Positions 34,601 through 43,023 of a DNA stretch of 64,000 bases are shown here, in pieces. This DNA comes from Dyadobacter chenwenxiniae (GTDB lineage: Bacteria; Bacteroidota; Bacteroidia; Cytophagales; Spirosomataceae): assembly GCF_022869785.1 (NCBI RefSeq), contig NZ_CP094997.1:2108001-2172000 (forward strand). The letters run 5' to 3'. The number at the start of each line of letters is the position of its first letter. Position 1 is the stretch's first letter. The notes under the pieces were generated by a model. That model saw only the letters and a list, made by a program, of their open reading frames with translations. It had not been told where the DNA came from and made no database searches. The position numbers were made by a program, and so were the translations under genes.

Positions 34601-35337
34601 TTCGGAATGCCCTTATCGTCGTCAAAATCCTTCGCAGAAGGCGTGCTCTGCTTATCTCCGGTGTTGATACAAAGTAAAATATCATGCGCATTCCAATCCT
34701 CCTGATCCACATAATGCGAATCGTTTGATGCGATGATCTTAACGTTATATTTTCTCGCGAATTTTACAAGTACTTGATTAACAATTAATTGATCCCGAAT
34801 CTCGTGGCGTTGCAGCTCCACGTAAAAGTCATCACCAAACAGGTCCAGCCACCATTTAAATTCCTTCTCCGCTTCCTCTTCGCCTTTTCTTAAAATGGTT
34901 TTTGGAATAATGGCCCCGATGCAACATGTGGTGGCAATTAGGCCCTTATGATATTTGACAATCAGCTCTTTATCAATCCGCGGATACTTGCCATACATTC
35001 CCTCGATAAACCCGAGCGAACACATCTTGATAAGGTTTTTATATCCTAACTCATCTTTGGCAAGAAGCAACTGGTGGTGCCGAACGTCCTTTTTATCCTT
35101 CGTAAACTGCCGGATGTGCCGGTCTTCCACAACATAAAATTCGCATCCCACAATTGGCTTAATGCCCTGCTTATTGCCTTCCGCCACGAATTCGAACACG
35201 CCGAACATGTTCCCGTGATCCGTAATGGCAACCGCAGGCATATTATCTTCTTTTGCCTTTTTGAAAAGCTTTTTTATATCCGCCGCACCGTCCAGAAGGG
35301 AAAATTGCGTGTGGCAGTGCAAGTGTGAAAACTGCAT
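31699..35337 (-). CDS. dnaE: DNA polymerase III alpha subunit
   Basis: The 1212-residue product is a DnaE1-type replicative polymerase. It has an N-terminal PHP domain (HLHCHTQFSLLDGAADI), the polymerase core with GPGRGSAAGSVVAYCTGI and LPDIDTDFDDEGRQ carrying catalytic Asp residues near residue 400, YQEQVMLL and GKKQIETL in the fingers, a helix-hairpin-helix region (GVKGSGDAAV) and a C-terminal OB domain (VGGIVTSAQERMSRNGSLF). It ends without an obvious beta-clamp motif in the last residues that I can name. It copies the chromosome. The PHP histidines HLHCH are kept, so metal-dependent proofreading is possible. Confidence 0.96.
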   Translation of the reverse strand: MQFSHLHCHTQFSLLDGAADIKKLFKKAKEDNMPAVAITDHGNMFGVFEFVAEGNKQGIKPIVGCEFYVVEDRHIRQFTKDKKDVRHHQLLLAKDELGYKNLIKMCSLGFIEGMYGKYPRIDKELIVKYHKGLIATTCCIGAIIPKTILRKGEEEAEKEFKWWLDLFGDDFYVELQRHEIRDQLIVNQVLVKFARKYNVKIIASNDSHYVDQEDWNAHDILLCINTGDKQSTPSAKDFDDDKGIPKGSRFAFFNDQFYFKNTSEMMKLFNDLPESLDNTNEIVDKIKALDLRKDILLPNFPIPDEFKTHTLSEMVGKKELTADVLNQWEYLKHITFEGAKFKYGTITPEIEDRLNFELHTIRNMGFPGYFLIVADFIDAGRKMGVFIGPGRGSAAGSVVAYCTGITNIDPIKYDLLFERFLNPDRISLPDIDTDFDDEGRQKVIDYVVKKYGYNQVAQIVTYGTMAAKSAIKDVARVMDLPLADANMLAKLVPDKPTYNMTLNRIFTAPLEGEGSLTKKEGIAPEELDNVKKMRAIALGNDLQASVLQEARRLEGTVRNTGIHAAGIIIAPSDLTEIIPVSTSKDSDFLITQYQGKIIEDAGVIKMDFLGLRNLTIIKEALRLIKQNHNVDIVIDDIPLDDPKVFELFQRGETNAIFQFESDGMKKHMRDLIPDRFEHLIAMNALYRPGPIAYIPNFIRRKNGQEEITYDLPELEEYLADTYGITVYQEQVMLLSQKLGGFTKGQADTLRKAMGKKQIETLNKMKGDFMKGGTEKGLDAKKLEKIWTDWEAFASYAFNKSHSTCYAFVAYQTAYLKAHYTAEYMSAVLTSSLGNIEKITFFMEECKAQGLKVLGPDINESDRQFNANKKHEIRFGLAGVKGSGDAAVESIIEERNQNGPFKDIFDFMTRVNLRTVNKKTIESLAYAGGFDCFPEYHRAQYFATDANDNLTFIEKLIRYANKAQGGGVVDLFSHSGGGAEIAKPKAADIVAWDDLAKLRYEQEVVGFYISGHPLDTFRVELDNFCNCTLDKVMEIGEGERSPKYFGKDINVGGIVTSAQERMSRNGSLFMIFKIEDYRGSMEMLLGGEDYIRFKNYLQVGQFLYIKGKVQNRWKQEDQFEFKISQIQLLTEIREKMCRKIRINLTLDQIDAQFIHLLNETFGNHPGSCAVNMTVIDPETHLEVEMVSRGYRVAPSNELFKVLNGFHGVKFFLN

Positions 35338-35392
35338 ATTATAGGTTGTAGTTTGGAATTATGGACTAAGTCAGAAAGGCAGGCACTCGAAT

Positions 35393-36064
35393 TCAGGACT
35401 CCGCAGGCTGTTCATATATTACATAATTCATATAGTCCGTAAAAGGTTTAAGCAAAGAGATTCCTTTCACAACCATTTTTCCAAAGTCTTTGGAAGTCAC
35501 TTCTTTATCCGTGTAAGTGTGGGAGAAAAAAAGTTGTTTTTGTTTTAATAGCTGAATCTCAGGGTGATCTTTGGCGTAACCTTTTGGCGTGGTTTTCAGC
35601 GCCTCGCCCTCAATCTTCGGATAATAGTCATGAAAGTCCTTGTCATGAATAATCTGCTTCAACTCATCCGCATTGTAATCGATCTCCTGACGAAATCTGG
35701 CTAGTTGTTCGGGCGTTGTTTCCCACATCCCACCGCCCAGAAACGTCCTGTTACCAGGCTGAATTTGAAGATAATAGTCAATTTTCCCAGAACCTTTACC
35801 GCCAGGCCCAATGCCAGCGCTCAGGTTATTCTTATATGGTGCCTTATTTTTCGAAAACCGGATATCGCGGTTAATCCTGAAAATGCATTCTTTCACTTGC
35901 AGATTACCCAGATCCTGGAATTTGCCGACTTCCTCGATCAGGTAAGCCACCAGTTTCTCCAAATCCGCCTTTGCTGCGTCGTAATCCTTTCTATTTTGCT
36001 GGAACCATTCCCTGTTATTATTTTCGGCTAGTTGACTTAAAAAGTGAAGCGTTGTGGATTCCAT
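35393..36064 (-). CDS. DUF2461 (TIGR02453-type) protein
   Basis: The 223-residue product begins TLHFLSQLAENNNREWFQQN and has RINRDIRFSKNKAPYKNNLS, GKIDYYLQIQPGNRTFLGGGMW and a DHPEIQLLKQKQLFF helix, the pattern of the DUF2461 family. The family is widespread and uncharacterised; no signal peptide is present. A TAAATTTG -7 element on the minus strand (36090-36097) lies 26 bases upstream of the start. Downstream is dnaE on the same strand with 55 bases between. Confidence 0.88.
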   Translation of the reverse strand: MESTTLHFLSQLAENNNREWFQQNRKDYDAAKADLEKLVAYLIEEVGKFQDLGNLQVKECIFRINRDIRFSKNKAPYKNNLSAGIGPGGKGSGKIDYYLQIQPGNRTFLGGGMWETTPEQLARFRQEIDYNADELKQIIHDKDFHDYYPKIEGEALKTTPKGYAKDHPEIQLLKQKQLFFSHTYTDKEVTSKDFGKMVVKGISLLKPFTDYMNYVIYEQPAES

Positions 36065-36180
36065 CGTATCTTGGTGAAGCTATAAAATTCAAATTTACTA
36101 CGTTTTGTGATTCAATTTAACGAATTTTGGCAAATTAGAAATCGGAAAACTTCTTAAAAACTGATAATCAGGAGAAAGCT

Positions 36181-36393
36181 ATGAACCGTCCATTTTTGTC
36201 CAAAGAAGATAAGAAGAAGCTCGCTGTTTCCAGGCCAGACAAAGTCCGGCCAGAGTTGAAAGCAAAGTCAGACAAACAGAAGTCAGACAAACAGTGGCTA
36301 TTTGATTCGCTTACCAGGGCTTTGAAAGAAGTAAAGTTGATGGAAGAAGGCAAACTCCCTAAACCTAACATAAACGATCTATTCAAAGATTAA
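36181..36393 (+). CDS. Small putative antitoxin
   Basis: The 70-residue product is highly charged. The N-terminal half is Lys-rich (SKEDKKKLAVSRPDKVRPEL, then a KSDKQKSDKQ repeat). The C-terminal half, FDSLTRALKEVKLMEEGKLP, resembles the toxin-wrapping helix of RelB/ParD-type antitoxins. It lies 12 bases before a RelE/ParE-like toxin gene, which is the main reason for the call. No DNA-binding domain is recognisable. Confidence 0.65.
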   Translation: MNRPFLSKEDKKKLAVSRPDKVRPELKAKSDKQKSDKQWLFDSLTRALKEVKLMEEGKLPKPNINDLFKD

Positions 36394-36405
36394 AGCTTGT
36401 TGCCG

Positions 36406-36729
36406 ATGGTTGAAATCACTTACACACATGAATTTTTAAGAGAGTACAAAAGACTAGCAAAAAAATATTCCTCACTAGAAACAGAAGTAAAGTCTCTCAT
36501 TGAAATTTTATCTGCGAACCCCACAAGGGGGACACCACTCGGATCGCAGATTTTCAAAATTCGTTGGCAAGTAAAAAGCAAGCGAAAGGGCAAAAGCGGA
36601 GGAATTCGGGTAATTACATATTTTAAAATACTTAACAACGAGTTGTTTCTTCTGGATATTTATGACAAATCTGAGCGAGAAACAGTTTCCCTTAAAGACA
36701 TTCGTTCTTTTATTGAATTATTAAAATAA
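36406..36729 (+). CDS. RelE/ParE-family toxin
   Basis: The 107-residue product has the RelE/ParE fold signature: ITYTHEFLREYKRLAKKYSS, LIEILSANPTRGTPLGSQIF, KIRWQVKSKRKGKSGGIRVI and LFLLDIYDKSERETVSLKDI. It resembles the subgroup of RelE-like toxins with the KSGGxRVI strand, close to HigB-type toxins. Free toxin would cut mRNA at the ribosome or poison gyrase. The ATG at 36406 is preferred over TTG at 36397. The pair sits between the DUF2461 gene and trpS, whose ATG is 19 bases downstream, so trpS may be read from the toxin transcript. Confidence 0.82.
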   Translation: MVEITYTHEFLREYKRLAKKYSSLETEVKSLIEILSANPTRGTPLGSQIFKIRWQVKSKRKGKSGGIRVITYFKILNNELFLLDIYDKSERETVSLKDIRSFIELLK

Positions 36730-36748
36730 TACAAGTAACAAATTTTAA

Positions 36749-37726
36749 ATGGCCAGAATCCTTACAGGCATTCAGAGTAGCGGGAGGCCCCATTTGGGGA
36801 ATATTTTAGGAGCGATTGTGCCCGCTATCGAACTTTCAAGAAACCCCGAGAACGAATCATTCTTTTTTATTGCAGACCTTCATTCGCTTGTTTCCATTAA
36901 AGACGGAAAGTTAAGGCACGAGTATGCGCGCGCCATTGCCGCAACGTGGCTTGCATTCGGTTTTGATTTTGAGAAAAATGTGTTCTGGAGGCAGTCCAGG
37001 GTTCAGGAGCATACAGAGCTGGCCTGGTATCTCAATTGCTTTACGCCATTCCCTATGCTGGCCAACGCAACTTCATTCAAAGAGAAATCGGAGAAACTGG
37101 CGGATGTCAATGCAGGTCTGTTTACTTACCCCGTTTTGCAGGCCGCGGATATTTTGCTTTATAATGCCAACATTATCCCGGTTGGAAAAGACCAGAAGCA
37201 GCACCTGGAAATGACCAAGGACATTGCAACGCGTTTCAATCAAATAGCCGGGGAAGAAATGCTTGTATTGCCCGAGCCGCAAATAGACGAGCGCATGATG
37301 ACCATTCCGGGCGTCGATGGCCAGAAAATGAGCAAGTCTTACCACAACTACATCGACATTTTCGTTCCGGAGAATGAATTGAAAAAAGCCATTAAAAAGA
37401 TTGTTTCCGACTCTACACCCCTGGAAGAACCCAAAGATCCTGAGACGGACATTACATTCCGACTATACAGCCTCATTGCCTCTGAAAATGAGATCGCAAG
37501 TATGCGCCAGAACTATTTGAATGGCGGTTACGGCTATGGACACGCCAAACAGGCCCTGCTGGAATGTATGCTGGAAAAATTCGCAGAGCCGCGCCGTATT
37601 TTCAACCATTATATGGAAAACGAACAGGAACTGGAAGCCATTCTTGTGGCAGGAGAAACGAAGGCGCGCGCGATCGCTCAGGAAACAATTAAAAAAGTTC
37701 GTAAAGTACTCGGTTTCAGCTTATGA
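36749..37726 (+). CDS. trpS: Tryptophanyl-tRNA synthetase
   Basis: The 325-residue product is a class I aminoacyl-tRNA synthetase with the HIGH-equivalent RPHLGNIL (from His15) and the KMSKS loop at 193-197. SSGRPHLGN, FTYPVLQAADILLY and VGKDQKQHLEM fix the tryptophan specificity. It charges tRNA-Trp. The length is normal. The stop overlaps the PAP2 start by ATGA. Confidence 0.95.
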   Translation: MARILTGIQSSGRPHLGNILGAIVPAIELSRNPENESFFFIADLHSLVSIKDGKLRHEYARAIAATWLAFGFDFEKNVFWRQSRVQEHTELAWYLNCFTPFPMLANATSFKEKSEKLADVNAGLFTYPVLQAADILLYNANIIPVGKDQKQHLEMTKDIATRFNQIAGEEMLVLPEPQIDERMMTIPGVDGQKMSKSYHNYIDIFVPENELKKAIKKIVSDSTPLEEPKDPETDITFRLYSLIASENEIASMRQNYLNGGYGYGHAKQALLECMLEKFAEPRRIFNHYMENEQELEAILVAGETKARAIAQETIKKVRKVLGFSL

Positions 37727-38298
37727 CAGAAAGTGTTGACATGTTGATCAATTCCGACCAGGATTTATTTCTTTGGTTAAATGGTCATCATACGCCCTGG
37801 CTGGATTCGCTGATGTATTGGATCACATTCAAATACACCTGGATTCCGATGTACATGGTGCTGATCGCTGTCCATCTTCGGAAAGACTGGAAAAAAGGGT
37901 TGGCAGAACTCGCAGTTGTGCTCGTTGCAGTGATCATTGCCGACAAAATCACCTCCGGATTGATGAAACCTTATTTTGTGAGATTCAGACCTTGTCATGA
38001 ACCTGAATTGCAGGGATTAGTGCATCAGGTAACGGGCTGTGGCGGACTTTATGGTTTCGCTTCGTCACACGCTTCCACCAGTTTTGCTGTTGCCACCGCC
38101 TGGTTTGCCTTCCTGAGAACCAAGGCACCAAATATGTGGCTGATATTCGTCTGGGCAGCGATTTACTCATATAGCCGCGTTTATGTTGGCGTACATTATC
38201 CGGCTGATATTGTGATTGGCGCGCTGATCGGGTTGCTTGTGGGATGGCTTTGTATAAAACTTTACCACACTTTTTTGACGAGATATTACCGTATCTGA
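37723..38298 (+). CDS. PAP2-family membrane phosphatase
   Basis: The 191-residue product has the three PAP2 motifs: KPYFVRFRP, a SSHAS-containing GFASSHASTSFA, and SRVYVGVHYPADIVIGALIG, spread over about five membrane helices. It probably removes phosphate from a lipid carrier such as undecaprenyl diphosphate or phosphatidic acid outside the inner membrane. The start at 37723 overlaps the trpS stop; an ATG at 37741 gives a product closer to family starts (MLINSDQDLFLWLNG) and is equally possible. Confidence 0.88.
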   Translation: MTESVDMLINSDQDLFLWLNGHHTPWLDSLMYWITFKYTWIPMYMVLIAVHLRKDWKKGLAELAVVLVAVIIADKITSGLMKPYFVRFRPCHEPELQGLVHQVTGCGGLYGFASSHASTSFAVATAWFAFLRTKAPNMWLIFVWAAIYSYSRVYVGVHYPADIVIGALIGLLVGWLCIKLYHTFLTRYYRI

Positions 38299-38337
38299 CC
38301 GTTTTTATATAATTTTGCGCAAATTTCAGTTTGGTCA

Positions 38338-39282
38338 ATGGGTTCATTTAATACAGTAAAAATATTTTCGGGGAGTCAATCCGAATATTTGGCCAAAGAC
38401 ATTGCCAGGTATTATGGCAAAGAGCTGGGAGGTTATACTTTGAGGAAATTCAGTGATGGAGAACTTTCACCCAGTTTCGAGGAGTCGATCAGGGGTTGCG
38501 ATGTTTTTCTGATCCAATCCACATTTCCCCCGGCTGACAATCTAATGGAATTGCTTTTAATGGTGGATGCCGCCCGTCGCGCTTCCGCACATTATGTAAC
38601 TGTGGTCATTCCTTATTTTGGCTACGCCAGGCAAGACAGAAAAGACAAGCCGCGCGTGGCTATCGCTGCGAAAGTAGTTGCCAACCTGCTTACTTCTGTG
38701 GGTGTTGATCGTCTGATGACGGTTGATTTGCACGCAGGACAGATCCAGGGCTTTTTTGATCTCCCGGTTGACCATTTGGAAGGAACGTCGATATTTGTTC
38801 CCTACATTAAATCACTGAACCTGAAAAACCTGCTGATTGCATCGCCGGATATGGGGGGAGCAGCCAGGGCGCGTAATTTTGCGAAATTTTTGAATGTTGA
38901 CATGATCCTTTGTGATAAGCACCGGAAACGGGCGAATGAAATCGCAAGTATGCAGGTGATTGGAGATGTGGAAGGCATGGATGTTGTATTGGTTGATGAT
39001 TTAATTGACACCGGTGGTACACTATGCAAAGCCGCTGAATTGATTATTGAAAAAGGGGCCAATTCTGTGCGGGCCATTAGTACACACGCGATTATGTCGG
39101 GTAAAGCGCACGAAAACATTGCCAATTCTGTTTTGGAAGAGCTGATTATCACTGATACAATTCCTTTGAAGCAACAGAATGCCAAAATACGCGTATTGTC
39201 AGTTGCAGAGTTATTCGCAAAAGCCATCGGGCGTATCCGTGATCATGAATCTATTAGTTCTTTGTTTATAAATTATCAGTAA
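38338..39282 (+). CDS. prs: Ribose-phosphate pyrophosphokinase
   Basis: The 314-residue product has the PRPP synthetase motifs: IFSGSQSEYLAKDIARYYG, YFGYARQDRKDKPR, VDLHAGQIQGFFDLPVDHL and the PRPP-binding loop VLVDDLIDTGGTLCKAAE. It makes PRPP from ribose-5-phosphate and ATP for nucleotides, histidine and tryptophan. A TAATTTTG -7 element at 38310-38317 ends 20 bases before the ATG. rplY follows after 37 bases, a pairing common in bacteria. Confidence 0.95.
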   Translation: MGSFNTVKIFSGSQSEYLAKDIARYYGKELGGYTLRKFSDGELSPSFEESIRGCDVFLIQSTFPPADNLMELLLMVDAARRASAHYVTVVIPYFGYARQDRKDKPRVAIAAKVVANLLTSVGVDRLMTVDLHAGQIQGFFDLPVDHLEGTSIFVPYIKSLNLKNLLIASPDMGGAARARNFAKFLNVDMILCDKHRKRANEIASMQVIGDVEGMDVVLVDDLIDTGGTLCKAAELIIEKGANSVRAISTHAIMSGKAHENIANSVLEELIITDTIPLKQQNAKIRVLSVAELFAKAIGRIRDHESISSLFINYQ

Positions 39283-39319
39283 ATTTTTTTATTTTTTATC
39301 TTCTTAATTAAATATTCTT

Positions 39320-39886
39320 ATGAAAACGCATGAGATTGTAGGGTTTAAAAGAGCGAATCTCGGCAAGACGGAAGCAACCGAACTACGTTCACAAGGTTAT
39401 GTTCCGTCTGTGCTGTATGGTGGAGCTGAGCAGGTTCATTTTTATGCACCGGCTATGTTGTTCCGCGAGTTGCTTTTCACACCGGATATTTTTAATGTTA
39501 CGCTTAATATAGAGGGAACTTTATATAACGCCATCTTGCAAGAAAGACAGTTTCACCCGGTTAACGATTCATTGATTCATGCAGACTTTTTGCAGATCGT
39601 TGATGGCAAAGAAATTAAGGTTGACGTTCCTGTGAAATTGACAGGTACATCATCCGGTGTTATGAAAGGTGGTAAAATGAATCAAAAATTGCGTAAATTG
39701 CGCGTACAAGGTTTGGCTGAGAACATTCCAGACTATGTAGATGTTGATGTAACTGAGCTGGATTTAGGAAAATCTGTTAAGGTTGGTGCAGTAAAGGCTG
39801 AAAATTTCGTTATATTAACAGCCGCAAGCAACCCGATTGCTTCAGTAGAGATCCCACGTGCACTGAGAGGTACACTTGGCAAGTAA
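39320..39886 (+). CDS. rplY: 50S ribosomal protein L25 (Ctc-type)
   Basis: The 188-residue product is the long L25/Ctc form: an N-terminal 5S-rRNA-binding domain (EIVGFKRANLGKTEATELRS, YVPSVLYGG, ILQERQFHPVNDSLIHADF) and a C-terminal beta domain (KGGKMNQKLRKLRVQGLAEN, DVDVTELDLGKSVKV). It binds 5S rRNA in the large subunit. It is probably co-transcribed with prs and ends at a hairpin. Confidence 0.94.
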   Translation: MKTHEIVGFKRANLGKTEATELRSQGYVPSVLYGGAEQVHFYAPAMLFRELLFTPDIFNVTLNIEGTLYNAILQERQFHPVNDSLIHADFLQIVDGKEIKVDVPVKLTGTSSGVMKGGKMNQKLRKLRVQGLAENIPDYVDVDVTELDLGKSVKVGAVKAENFVILTAASNPIASVEIPRALRGTLGK

Positions 39887-39920
39887 GTATTTTATTTTTC
39901 ATGGCTAATAGATGCAAACG

Positions 39921-39939
39921 TGCCGACCTTTGGTCGGCA
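39921..39939. terminator. Terminator between rplY and the 2-hydroxyacid dehydrogenase
   Basis: TGCCGACC pairs with GGTCGGCA across a three-base loop. The T-run is weak on both sides. It lies seven bases beyond the dehydrogenase stop and 34 bases after rplY, between convergent genes. Confidence 0.6.
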
Positions 39940-39946
39940 TATTTGT

Positions 39947-40873
39947 TTACAGCCAGTTCCGGATTTGGTCTATCAACACTTCATTGATCCGGATATAACT
40001 CTCGTGCGTCCAGCCAGCAATGTGCGGAGTCAGCACCACATTGTCAGACGCTCTCAGATAATCAAACGCTTCCTGCTGAGCCTGGGTGAGCTTGTTGATT
40101 TTTTCATTTTCCAGCACATCCAGACAAGCGCCCAGGATTCTTCCGGATTTCAATCCTTTTACAACAGCATCCAAACTGACAGTTTCCCCGCGGGACAGAT
40201 TTAGCAGGTAAAATGGTTTTGAAAAATTATCCACAAATTCATCATTTACAAGATAGCGCGTGACTTCTGTCAATGGAATGTGCAGACTTACAATATCCGC
40301 TTTTTCCATAATTTCTTGCATGCTGGATTCGCTGGCGAAGGCATCGCCATAATTGTCACGGTACTTATCATACGCAAGCACCTGACAGCCAAATCCGCTA
40401 AGCCGCTGCGCAGTTGCCGAACCATTATTTCCATAACCGATAATGCCGACCGTTTTATTCATCAGCTCCACGCCGCGGTTGCCTTCACGGTCCCATGTTC
40501 CGCTGCGTACTTGCCGGTCCGCTCTTAATATGTTGTTGAAAAGTACAAGCAGCATTCCCAGCGCATGTTCCGCCACCGCGTCGCGATTCCCTTTTCCCGC
40601 ATGGAAAACCTCGATCTGACGCGTCCGGGCAACTTCCAGGTCAATCAGGTCCAGCCCCGCTCCTGCCCTGGCGATAAAGCGCAGCTGGGTTGCCGCAGAA
40701 AGCATCTCTTCATCCACATTGGTTTTGCTCCGGATCACGAGCCCTTCATAACCGGAAATGTTGTTTAAAATATCTTCGCGACGGAATTCCGGGTGATAGG
40801 AATAATCCCAGCCTTCGTCCCGCAACATTTCAAAAAGCGAAGGATGCATCGAGTCTGCGATCAGGATTTTCAT
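39947..40873 (-). CDS. D-2-hydroxyacid dehydrogenase (phosphoglycerate dehydrogenase-like)
   Basis: The 308-residue product has the D-2-hydroxyacid dehydrogenase layout: a catalytic domain split around a Rossmann domain with VGIIGYGNNGSATAQRLSGF, an Arg in FIARAGAGLDLIDLE, NLSRGETVSLDAVV, and the catalytic His in LTPHIAGWTHES. The family includes phosphoglycerate dehydrogenase (SerA), hydroxypyruvate reductase and lactate dehydrogenase; GAGLDLID favours the SerA-like group. It lacks the C-terminal ACT domain, as short SerA forms do. No serB or serC adjoins. Confidence 0.88.
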   Translation of the reverse strand: MKILIADSMHPSLFEMLRDEGWDYSYHPEFRREDILNNISGYEGLVIRSKTNVDEEMLSAATQLRFIARAGAGLDLIDLEVARTRQIEVFHAGKGNRDAVAEHALGMLLVLFNNILRADRQVRSGTWDREGNRGVELMNKTVGIIGYGNNGSATAQRLSGFGCQVLAYDKYRDNYGDAFASESSMQEIMEKADIVSLHIPLTEVTRYLVNDEFVDNFSKPFYLLNLSRGETVSLDAVVKGLKSGRILGACLDVLENEKINKLTQAQQEAFDYLRASDNVVLTPHIAGWTHESYIRINEVLIDQIRNWL

Positions 40874-40968
40874 AGGAGCACGGGATTTTTTGTAACTTGC
40901 CGGTCAATCATTCCGCAAAAGTAATACAGAATTACTCAGAAGAACAGTTACAATAGCATTTAACCTAC

Positions 40969-42078
40969 ATGAGCGATCAAATCAGCGATAAACCAATCAT
41001 AGGAATTACATTAGGCGATTACAATGGGATTGGGCCGGAAGTTATACTCAAAGCATTAGAAGGGAATCAGTTAGCAAAATTGTGCACGCCCATTATCTAC
41101 GGTTCATTAAGAGTGCTTAATCAGTATCGTAACCTTCTTGAAATGAAGGACTGGACTTTGCATGGCATCCAGAAAGCAGACCAGGCCAACCCAAAACTAA
41201 CCAATGTCATCACTTGCTGGCACGACCATCAAACTGAAATTCAGCCTGGAAAAATAACCCCAGAGGCCGGTCAGGGATCTTTTGCATCATTAAAAAGAGC
41301 AGTTGAGGATCTGAAAGAAGGAAAAATACAGGCTCTGGTAACCGGGCCGATCAATAAGGACAACATTCAGAATGAGGATTTCAAATTTCCGGGTCATACG
41401 GAGTTTTTAGCGCAATATTTTGGAAAAGAGGATGCATTGATGTTCATGGTTTCCGGCGAGCTGCGTGTGGGCGTATTGTCAGGACATATCCCGCTTGAAA
41501 AAGTTAGCACCAGTGTCACTGCTGAAAAACTCACCGCGAAAATCGAGCAGATGCTGCAATCATTAAAAGGGGATTTTGGCATAAAAAAACCTAAACTTGC
41601 CGTGCTCGGCCTGAATCCGCATGCCGGAGAAAACGGCTTGCTGGGAGGCGAGGAAATTGATGTTATTCAGCCTGTTATCAGGAATTTTAAGGAAAAGGGC
41701 AACCTGGTTTTCGGCCCCTTTCCTGCGGACGGCTTCTTCGCGGCTGCTACTTACAAGCAGTATGATGCGGTTTTAGCCATGTATCACGATCAGGGACTGA
41801 TTCCTTTTAAAACGCTGGCGTTCAACGAGGGAGTAAATTTCACAGCCGGACTTTCAGTAGTGAGGACTTCGCCGGACCATGGAACTGCCTATAACATTGC
41901 GGGAAAGAACATCGCTGAGCCGGGTTCACTGCTGCAAGCAATTTATCTTGCCTGCGATGTTGCAAGATTCAGGGTGGTGAATGAGGATATTGACAAACAT
42001 GCTTTAATTTCCAAACCGCAACAATCTGAAAGTCAACACCCAGCCAAGTCCGGGGGAAAACAGCGCTTTAACAGTTAA
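40969..42078 (+). CDS. pdxA: 4-hydroxythreonine-4-phosphate dehydrogenase PdxA
   Basis: The 369-residue product has PdxA motifs IGITLGDYNGIGPEVILKAL, VTGPINKDNIQNEDFKFPGH, the metal-binding His in FPGHTEFLA, MYHDQGLIPFKTL and RTSPDHGTAYNIAG. It oxidises 4-hydroxythreonine-4-phosphate in the pyridoxal phosphate pathway. The last about 20 residues (QQSESQHPAKSGGKQRFNS) are not part of the family core. Its partner PdxJ is not in the window. The start is divergent from the dehydrogenase, with 95 bases between. Confidence 0.94.
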   Translation: MSDQISDKPIIGITLGDYNGIGPEVILKALEGNQLAKLCTPIIYGSLRVLNQYRNLLEMKDWTLHGIQKADQANPKLTNVITCWHDHQTEIQPGKITPEAGQGSFASLKRAVEDLKEGKIQALVTGPINKDNIQNEDFKFPGHTEFLAQYFGKEDALMFMVSGELRVGVLSGHIPLEKVSTSVTAEKLTAKIEQMLQSLKGDFGIKKPKLAVLGLNPHAGENGLLGGEEIDVIQPVIRNFKEKGNLVFGPFPADGFFAAATYKQYDAVLAMYHDQGLIPFKTLAFNEGVNFTAGLSVVRTSPDHGTAYNIAGKNIAEPGSLLQAIYLACDVARFRVVNEDIDKHALISKPQQSESQHPAKSGGKQRFNS

Positions 42079-42135
42079 CCACGAGCCAGCCGCTTACCGG
42101 CAGGCATTACATATATTTACCTAGACCAAAAACTA

Positions 42136-43023
42136 ATGTTAAAATCAATGACCGGATACGGTGTATCCAACATCGAATCCGAATCAATAAATGTCACGGT
42201 TGAGATTAAGACGCTTAATTCCAAGTTTCTGGATATTTATTGCCGCATTCCCAGGAATTTCTCGGACCGTGAAATTGAGATCCGCAACCTGCTGACCCAG
42301 TCGCTTGAACGTGGCAAAGTTGAATTTACGCTTTCCGTTCAGCCGATCGGAAAAACGGTTGCATCCACTTCGGTTAACAAAGCGCTTGTGAGTGCTTATT
42401 ATACAGATCTTTACACAACCTCCACCGACCTGGGATTCACTCCCGATGCCACTGAATTGTTACGCATCGCCCTGCAAATGCCTAATGCTTATAATAACGA
42501 TACGGTCGACGATTCCGGCAAAGAAAACGACTGGACGCAGATTAAAGTGGCCGTTTTGGAAGCCATACGGAAATGCTCGGTTTTCCGGGAGCAGGAAGGG
42601 AAAATGACTTCGGACAAATTCACGGAATATATAAACACCATCCAAACATTATTGGACAGCGTTGCAGAACAGGACAAACTGCGCATTCCGGCCGTGCGTG
42701 AAAGGCTTGAAAAGCAGGTCAGGGAGCTTCTGGCCGATGACAATTTCGACACTAATCGTTTTGAACAGGAGCTGATTTATTATGTCGAGAAATTCGACAT
42801 TTCTGAGGAGAAAATCAGGCTTGCCAATCACCTCACCTACTTCACCGAAACATTGCGATCACCTGAAAGCAATGGCAAGAAACTGAATTTTATTGCGCAG
42901 GAAATTGGCCGTGAGATCAACACCATCGGCTCCAAAGCGAATGATGCAACGATCCAGCATTTGGTTGTTCAAATGAAGGACGAGCTCGAAAAGATTAAGG
43001 AACAAACCATGAACATCATTTAG
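42136..43023 (+). CDS. YicC/YloC-family endoribonuclease
   Basis: The 295-residue product begins MLKSMTGYGVSNIESESINV and has VEIKTLNSKFLDIYCRIPRN, then the C-terminal DUF1732 part with EQELIYYVEKFDISEEKIRL, GKKLNFIAQEIGREINTIGS and KDELEKIKEQTMNI. Both domains are complete. Family members are metal-dependent endoribonucleases. The stop is directly followed by the start of the glycosylase gene, so the two are coupled. Confidence 0.92.
   Translation: MLKSMTGYGVSNIESESINVTVEIKTLNSKFLDIYCRIPRNFSDREIEIRNLLTQSLERGKVEFTLSVQPIGKTVASTSVNKALVSAYYTDLYTTSTDLGFTPDATELLRIALQMPNAYNNDTVDDSGKENDWTQIKVAVLEAIRKCSVFREQEGKMTSDKFTEYINTIQTLLDSVAEQDKLRIPAVRERLEKQVRELLADDNFDTNRFEQELIYYVEKFDISEEKIRLANHLTYFTETLRSPESNGKKLNFIAQEIGREINTIGSKANDATIQHLVVQMKDELEKIKEQTMNII

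Noticed and set aside
32521..34677. Several plus-strand open frames of 86-156 codons
   Set aside because: All are antisense to dnaE, which is complete and conserved over this stretch.
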